Assembly: GCA_002868985.1 (NCBI GenBank)
Contig: PKTV01000476.1
Coordinates: forward strand, 1 to 10,179
DNA length: 10,179 nt
Direction of reading: 5' to 3'
Source: Desulfobacteraceae bacterium
GTDB lineage: Bacteria > Desulfobacterota > Desulfobacteria > Desulfobacterales > UBA11574
Below the pieces are notes generated by a model, which did not search any database, had not been told where the DNA came from, and saw nothing but the letters and a program-made list of their open reading frames with translations. Shown here piece by piece: positions 6,560-10,179 of this stretch. The stretch's first letter is position 1. Each line of letters opens with the position of its first letter. A program made the position numbers and the translations under genes.

Positions 6560-7177
6560 TTAAAATCGCCATTTTAGACCCATGGCAAGAGCGTTCGAAC
6601 CGCCGCCATCGGCAATTAAGCCAAAAGCATCGGAACGGTGATGGATGCGTGTAATCCATGCGATATGAGAATATTTCGGCAGAGCAACGGCCAATTCTAA
6701 CATCCAATAAACAAGAAAACGGGACGTTTCTTCATTGTTTTCTATCTCAATTTCAGGCTTCTTTGTGGCATAGGAAGGTCCCAAACCAAAAGCCAGACTG
6801 GTGTCTAGGACATCATCCCACCAGAACGCCTCCCACCGAACCGTGACCAGCGCGTTCAGTTCCCAGTGGGTCTGAATGTCAAAATGTTTTACGACCTGGC
6901 CTTCGACTTCGAAACTCGCTTTGTCGCGATATGTGCCAATGCGGCGTGCCAGTGCTATGGCTGCCAGATAGGAGCGTTTGAAATCCAACTCGTCAGTATT
7001 GTGAAAAAATTCTTCCCAATGGTTGGATGTCAGGCGGCCTGCGTATATATTAAGTGCATAAGGGAGCTCATCCGCCCACGCAATGGACATTGTTGATCCA
7101 AGCTTTGTGAGTAGTAAAATGGTTATCGCCGGAATTAAGCCGGGATAATATCTTTTGGGATTGAATGCAGATATCAT
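6560..7177 (-). CDS. Outer-membrane beta-barrel protein, PagL/lipid A 3-O-deacylase-like
   Basis: The 205-aa product starts with a long signal peptide (about residues 1-35: basic start, hydrophobic PGLIPAITILLL, AWA cleavage site before DELPY). The mature part alternates polar and hydrophobic residues as in an eight-strand barrel, and ends in Phe (LKWRF), typical of outer-membrane proteins. RIHHRSDAFG (residues 177-186) near the end resembles the catalytic His-x-Ser of PagL (IHYSNAG), with His180 and Ser182 in those places. The Glu expected about 12 residues after the Ser is not there; the position falls in GGGSNALAMG. Activity on lipid A is therefore possible but not assured. The start at 7177 lacks a clear Shine-Dalgarno. 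Membership in the wider PagL/acyloxyacyl hydrolase-like barrel group is inferred from the end motif and length. Confidence 0.72.
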   Translation of the reverse strand: MISAFNPKRYYPGLIPAITILLLTKLGSTMSIAWADELPYALNIYAGRLTSNHWEEFFHNTDELDFKRSYLAAIALARRIGTYRDKASFEVEGQVVKHFDIQTHWELNALVTVRWEAFWWDDVLDTSLAFGLGPSYATKKPEIEIENNEETSRFLVYWMLELAVALPKYSHIAWITRIHHRSDAFGLIADGGGSNALAMGLKWRF

Positions 7178-7620
7178 AATTTTTTAAAAACTCAATTATG
7201 CTGTATAAGGATAGATGAATCAAATAGCCTATTCAATATATTAATCGGGCTGTTGTTTAATAAAAATGTGTTTGCAGTAACCGTTTCGATGGTTGTTCAA
7301 AGAGGTTTTTGTTTGGGATATAGCCCTTTTATGAATTAAGCGTAATCCTATCAATATTTAGAATAGGGTGTCAAATTTTAACAGGCGGTTGCCCAAATCA
7401 TTTTTCGCCGGCTCTGAAACATTTTTTGATAAATCTATGGTTCGTTCCAGGCGATTCCAAACTCGCTCTTCGGGATCATGCGATTCCAAACTCGCTCTTC
7501 GGGATCATGCGGTTCGAATCGTTATTCTTTCACATCGTAAAGAGTTATGAACAAAAAAGGTTTCAATGAGCGATTAAAACGTTCTTTGTTTCAACTTAAA
7601 TGCGGTTTTGGTTTTTTTAA
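7178..7620. other. Intergenic region with no convincing gene
   Basis: The stretch is AT-rich at both ends and carries the 29-bp tandem duplication described separately. An open frame at 7368-7550 runs through it, but the repeat unit is not a multiple of three and no ribosome site precedes it, so it is unlikely to be coding. No RNA gene was recognised. Confidence 0.5.
7451..7508. repeat. Two perfect tandem copies of a 29-bp unit
   Basis: The unit starts GCGATTCCAAACTCGC and ends TTCGGGATCAT. It occurs at 7451-7479 and 7480-7508 without a mismatch, then a broken third start (GCGGTTCGA) follows. Within each unit, GATTCC can pair with GGGATC with one G-U pair. The GC level is higher than the flanks. 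Two adjoining copies without spacers argue against CRISPR. Confidence 0.85.
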
Positions 7621-7667
7621 ACTTTTTTAAAAAAAGTGTTGCAATTTATAAAATTATATGTTTAATA
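7621..7667 (+). promoter_or_regulatory. Probable promoter and operator region of the S24 repressor gene
   Basis: TTGCAA (7639-7644) and TTAATA (7662-7667) are 17 bases apart and make a plausible sigma-70 promoter. Just upstream, ACTTTTTT-A-AAAAAAGT (7621-7637) is a perfect 8-1-8 inverted repeat. GTGTTG (7636-7641) overlaps the -35 box and recurs upstream of the 59-aa gene (8520-8525). Repressors of this type usually control their own promoter, so one of these could be its site. Confidence 0.4.
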
Positions 7668-7712
7668 AAATAAACAATTCGGTTTTAACTCATAAAAGAA
7701 CAAAGGATGAAT

Positions 7713-8366
7713 ATGCCTGCCCATCAATTTGAATCCTTTTTACAACGGGTTTTTGAAGCCACCGGAATCGCTTCGCAAACTGAATTGGCGTCTGCTTTGA
7801 ATATCAACCGATCAGCGATCACACAAGCCCGGAAAAAAGATTCCATTCCGGACAAATGGATATTGAAGTTGTATCGAACCTTCGGTTTAAGCCCTGACTG
7901 GATTGAAACCGGCTATGGCCCGACCTTTCTGAAGCAATCTGATCCAAACGACTCTCTTTTTAAAAATGTTCCAAAGGTTAAAGCCCGGTTGAGTGCGGGA
8001 GGCGGTTCTTTTGAAGTCGGATCTGAAATAAAAGGATATTACGGCTTCCGAAAAGACTGGCTGACAACCAAGGGAAACGTAAATAAGATGGTCTTAATGG
8101 ATATTTTTGGAAACAGTATGGAACCTGAAATAAAGGATGGAGATACCGCACTTATTGATGAATCTCAAAAGGACATTTTAGCGGGCGCTATATATGCTGT
8201 TGGTATTGATGATACAATAATGGTCAAAAGGCTGGAAAAACATCCCAACAAACTGGTTTTACACAGCGATAACAAAGAATATTCTCCGATTTATCTTCAG
8301 GGCAGTGAAATAAACAGCATCCGTATTATTGGAAAAGTCATCTGGACGTGCAGGGAATTCAGGTAA
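7713..8366 (+). CDS. CI/LexA-type repressor with N-terminal HTH and S24 autopeptidase
   Basis: A phage CI-type helix-turn-helix occupies about residues 8-68 (SQTELASALNINRSAITQAR is the DNA-reading part; WIETGYGP is typical of the end of this domain). A linker and an S24 peptidase domain follow. The self-cleavage site is Ala97-Gly98 (RLSAGGG). The catalytic Ser137 is in FGNSMEPEI and Lys174 is in IMVKRLEKHP (numbered from the ATG at 7707). The parts needed for RecA-stimulated cleavage are thus present, so it may respond to DNA damage. I start at ATG 7713 because AAAGGA (7702-7707) is 5 bases before it; the ATG at 7707 overlaps that site. No other phage genes are near, only decayed integrase debris 5 kb away. 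It is probably a solitary regulator or prophage relic. Confidence 0.92.
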   Translation: MPAHQFESFLQRVFEATGIASQTELASALNINRSAITQARKKDSIPDKWILKLYRTFGLSPDWIETGYGPTFLKQSDPNDSLFKNVPKVKARLSAGGGSFEVGSEIKGYYGFRKDWLTTKGNVNKMVLMDIFGNSMEPEIKDGDTALIDESQKDILAGAIYAVGIDDTIMVKRLEKHPNKLVLHSDNKEYSPIYLQGSEINSIRIIGKVIWTCREFR

Positions 8367-8507
8367 ATTTTTTTGCTGTAAAGGTTGATAAAAATAAACA
8401 AAAGATTATATATATAAACTCAATGGGCGATAAATACAACAAGAGATGTTTTGCAAACTTCGGGCCCAATTTCTATTTTATTGAATCCTATTAGGTGAAA
8501 ATAATCT

Positions 8508-8528
8508 GTCAAACACAAGGTGTTGAAC
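8508..8528. promoter_or_regulatory. 21-bp imperfect dyad upstream of the 59-aa gene
   Basis: GTCAAACAC and GTGTTGAAC are 9-base arms around AAG, with 7 of 9 positions pairing. It lies 23 bases before the Shine-Dalgarno of the next gene. The GTGTTG half is shared with the promoter of the S24 repressor. This is a candidate operator, not proven. Confidence 0.3.
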
Positions 8529-8563
8529 AAATCTAACGGTCATGGATTTTTAGGAGATGAACA

Positions 8564-8743
8564 ATGACGATACAGAACTATTATTCAGGTTATTGTGAAA
8601 GCTATGAATATCATGGAAACACCGCGGTTGAAATGACCCTTATAAAGAACGGCGTTTTTATCAAACGAGATTGGATTCTTTTTGATTCTGTTCAGGAGGC
8701 TCAAGATTTTTTTTATGAAAACAACGAGGTTGATTTTCAATAG
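8564..8743 (+). CDS. Small hypothetical protein, 59 aa
   Basis: A strong Shine-Dalgarno AGGAG (8552-8556) lies 7 bases before ATG 8564, and the frame ends at TAG 8741-8743. The product begins MTIQNYYSGYCESYEYHG and contains GVFIKRDWILFDSVQEAQDFF. It is rich in Tyr, Phe and acidic residues, with one Cys and no membrane span or signal peptide. The alternating pattern TAVEMTLIKNGVFIK followed by a helical SVQEAQDFFYE suggests a small compact beta-strand plus helix fold, which is inference. I do not recognise a family. It follows the S24 repressor on the same strand after a 197-bp gap with a dyad, so repressor control is possible. Ribosome site, codon pattern and length support it as real. Confidence 0.65.
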   Translation: MTIQNYYSGYCESYEYHGNTAVEMTLIKNGVFIKRDWILFDSVQEAQDFFYENNEVDFQ

Positions 8744-8824
8744 TGATTCTAAACAGTAAGCCGCTGGTCAATCTCCCAAAGACGGATAAATTGAAACATA
8801 TTTAAGAGAATACCTCTAACAAGT

Positions 8825-8853
8825 TTGACACGAACATTAAAAAACCTATTTAT
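8825..8853 (+). promoter_or_regulatory. Candidate sigma-70 promoter of the 31-aa gene
   Basis: A perfect -35 box TTGACA (8825-8830) is followed after 16 or 17 bases by TATTTA/ATTTAT (8847-8853), a moderate -10. It sits about 57 bases before the ATG at 8910 on the same strand. Confidence 0.45.
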
Positions 8854-8909
8854 TTGAACTCGGATAAATGCTTCAGGAAACATCCGGGTTGGTGATTACG
8901 GAGGATACC

Positions 8910-9005
8910 ATGTTCGATAGAATTATTGATGGTTTTTTGGATTTTGTTTTTATGGTTATGATTTTAATACTGTCGATCTTAGGAACGTTGGTTGTGGGCA
9001 TATAA
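8910..9005 (+). CDS. 31-aa single-span membrane peptide
   Basis: GGAGG (8900-8904), 5 bases before ATG 8910, is a near-ideal ribosome site. The peptide is MFDRIIDGFLDF, then a hydrophobic stretch VFMVMILILSILGTLVVGI, ending at TAA 9003-9005. It is one transmembrane helix with Asp3, Arg4, Asp7 and Asp11 before it, so the N-terminus is acidic. I do not recognise a family. Size and shape resemble small membrane peptides such as TisB-type toxins or accessory subunits of membrane complexes, but nothing in the sequence decides between them. It has its own likely promoter and lies downstream of the S24 repressor and the 59-aa gene. It converges with the hisHF gene 54 bases away. No antisense RNA was identified. 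Confidence 0.6.
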   Translation: MFDRIIDGFLDFVFMVMILILSILGTLVVGI

Positions 9006-9059
9006 TTTATTTTATTTGATACTTTAAGATATAATAGAATATGTCAAAACAACTTTAAA

Positions 9060-10179
9060 TTAAACAATAAAATTCTCTAAATTGTTATTTGTCAACCGGA
9101 TTTCCACTTTATCTTTCAGATAATCTTTTACAGCCGTTATAGGCACTTCTTTTCTGTGAAAGATTCCGGCCGACAATGCGGATTCTGCTTTTGTTTTTGT
9201 AAACACATCATAAAAATGCTCCACACATCCAGCACCGCTGGATGCAATGACCGGAATGGTCACGGCGTTTTTGACCGCATTGACAAGCTCGATGTCATAA
9301 CCCGAATTCGTTCCGTCTTTATCGATACAGTTTAACAATATTTCGCCGGCTCCCAGCTTTTCACACACCTGTGCAAGGGTTACGGCATCCAGATCTCTGC
9401 CCTCTCTACCCCCTTTGATGGTACACTGATACCAGCAATACCCTTCTCCATTGGGCCCCTTGATATCTGTTTCAATCACATGATGGCCGACGTTATCCGG
9501 TGACGATAGATAAACTCTTCGGGGATCGATAGATACAACAACGGCTTGGGCACCATAGACTTCGGATATTTGTTCGATGGAACTTTTGCCTGTCATTTTG
9601 CCTGTCTTTACATAATCTTCAGCAATTAAGACCGCATCACTTCCAATGGAAATTTTGTCTGCACCTGAACGAAAATAGGCCGAAGCAACCTCCAGAGCGG
9701 TATATGTCCTTCCCTTTTGATCGGTATAATCTCGAATACCCCCCCCGATAGTTAATGGAACAAAGACGTGTTCGGACGTCCGTTTTAATACTGATAACAT
9801 GGGGATGTCTTCCAAAGGGAAATCCCTGAATCCTGTAATGTTCAGAAAAGTAATCTCGTCGGCCCCTTCTCTGTAATACCTTTCGGCAAGTTCAACCGGC
9901 TTACCGAGGTTCCTGACATCGCCGTTTTCTCTGACATCGTATTGATCACCCTTTGTCACCACTAGATCCCCCTGGTCGTTGGATCGGACATCTAGACAGG
10001 CGATGATCCTTTTAGCCAGACGGGTTTCATGGGAAACATAACTCAATGCTATTTGTTCGCGGGGAGATTGGATAAAATTGTTTAGAAGTTTCATTCCTGA
10101 ACTTCCACTTTTTTCCGGATGGAACTGTGTTGCGGTGATGTTTTCTTCGCTCAATGCGCTGACGCTCAGCCCGGCCCTG
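9060..10179 (-). CDS. hisHF: Fused imidazole glycerol phosphate synthase HisH-HisF, eukaryotic HIS7 type, 5' end outside the window
   Basis: The frame is open to the right edge, giving 372 visible residues. The TTG at 10152-10154 is not the start. The visible N-terminus is the end of the HisH glutaminase: [13 protein letters not shown] contains the catalytic His (codon 10119-10121) and Glu. The nucleophile Cys lies outside the window. A short linker leads into HisF with [10 protein letters not shown] and [11 protein letters not shown], carrying the two catalytic Asp (55 and 210, counted from codon 10152-10154), the phosphate loop TIGGGIRD, and [13 protein letters not shown]. Blocks such as [37 protein letters not shown] and the SSGAG loop match yeast HIS7 rather than usual bacterial HisF. 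The enzyme turns PRFAR plus glutamine into IGP and AICAR in histidine synthesis. No other his gene is in the window. Confidence 0.95.
   Translation of the reverse strand, partial: RAGLSVSALSEENITATQFHPEKSGSSGMKLLNNFIQSPREQIALSYVSHETRLAKRIIACLDVRSNDQGDLVVTKGDQYDVRENGDVRNLGKPVELAERYYREGADEITFLNITGFRDFPLEDIPMLSVLKRTSEHVFVPLTIGGGIRDYTDQKGRTYTALEVASAYFRSGADKISIGSDAVLIAEDYVKTGKMTGKSSIEQISEVYGAQAVVVSIDPRRVYLSSPDNVGHHVIETDIKGPNGEGYCWYQCTIKGGREGRDLDAVTLAQVCEKLGAGEILLNCIDKDGTNSGYDIELVNAVKNAVTIPVIASSGAGCVEHFYDVFTKTKAESALSAGIFHRKEVPITAVKDYLKDKVEIRLTNNNLENFIV

Noticed and set aside
6866..7096. 76-aa plus-strand open frame
   Set aside because: It is antisense to the outer-membrane barrel gene, whose signal peptide and end motif show the real frame.
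7451..7508. 29-bp repeats as a CRISPR array
   Set aside because: Only two adjoining copies, with no spacers between them and no cas genes in the window.
7511..7520. GGTTCGAATC, which looks like a tRNA T-loop
   Set aside because: The flanking bases do not form a 5-bp T-stem, and no anticodon or acceptor arms are found nearby.
7368..7550. 60-aa plus-strand open frame
   Set aside because: It runs through a 29-bp tandem repeat, which shifts frame between copies, and has no ribosome site.
8423..8494. 23-aa ORF starting at ATG 8423
   Set aside because: It has no Shine-Dalgarno; the sequence is better considered part of the longer frame from 8348, itself uncertain.

Overview
The window most resembles a sulfate-reducing deltaproteobacterium (Desulfobacterota, probably Desulfobacterales). 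This is an inference from gene style, not from a marker gene. The signs are moderate AT richness, a B12-type radical SAM protein, a 7TMR-HDED/7TM/HD protein of the PgpH type, a small RSGxDRR-type arginine-rich protein, a YkgJ-like cysteine-cluster protein and an isolated S24 repressor. It reads as chromosomal DNA with decayed mobile-element debris between housekeeping and accessory genes. No rRNA, tRNA or CRISPR array was found.

Layout: (1) 1-1221 holds the 3' part of a radical SAM gene that enters from the left edge. (2) 1222-2467 is a decay zone. It has an IS3-type transposase remnant (about 1240-1456, minus), two small plus-strand ORFs (a protein with a PEP-CTERM-like tail whose start codon looks lost, and a 54-aa arginine-rich protein), a possible terminator at 2041-2068, and a tyrosine-recombinase pseudogene (2144-2455, minus) with a frameshift and both visible catalytic residues replaced. 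(3) 2468-4639 (minus) is an intact PgpH-like HD phosphohydrolase, followed after a 320-bp gap by a small SET-domain methyltransferase gene (4960-5400, minus). (4) About 5416-5556 is a palindromic MITE-like element flanked by a 6-bp direct repeat (TACCTA). It sits directly upstream of the SET gene and next to a 30-bp hairpin. (5) 5937-6557 (plus, cysteine-cluster protein) and 6560-7177 (minus, PagL-like outer-membrane barrel) converge with two bases between their stop codons. (6) 7178-7706 has a 29-bp tandem duplication and an AT-rich promoter/operator region before an autocleaving CI/LexA-type repressor (7713-8366). (7) Two very small plus-strand genes with strong ribosome binding sites follow: 59 aa (8564-8743) and a 31-aa single-membrane-span peptide (8910-9005). 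(8) 9060-10179 (minus) is the 3' part of a fused HisH-HisF imidazole glycerol phosphate synthase of the eukaryotic HIS7 type, running off the right edge.

No single large multi-gene system is evident. The most interesting items are the eukaryote-type HisHF fusion in a bacterial setting, the MITE-like element with its candidate target duplication upstream of the SET gene, and the S24 repressor followed by two unannotated small genes. One of those is a TisB-sized membrane peptide, and shared GTGTTG half-sites hint at possible control by the repressor.
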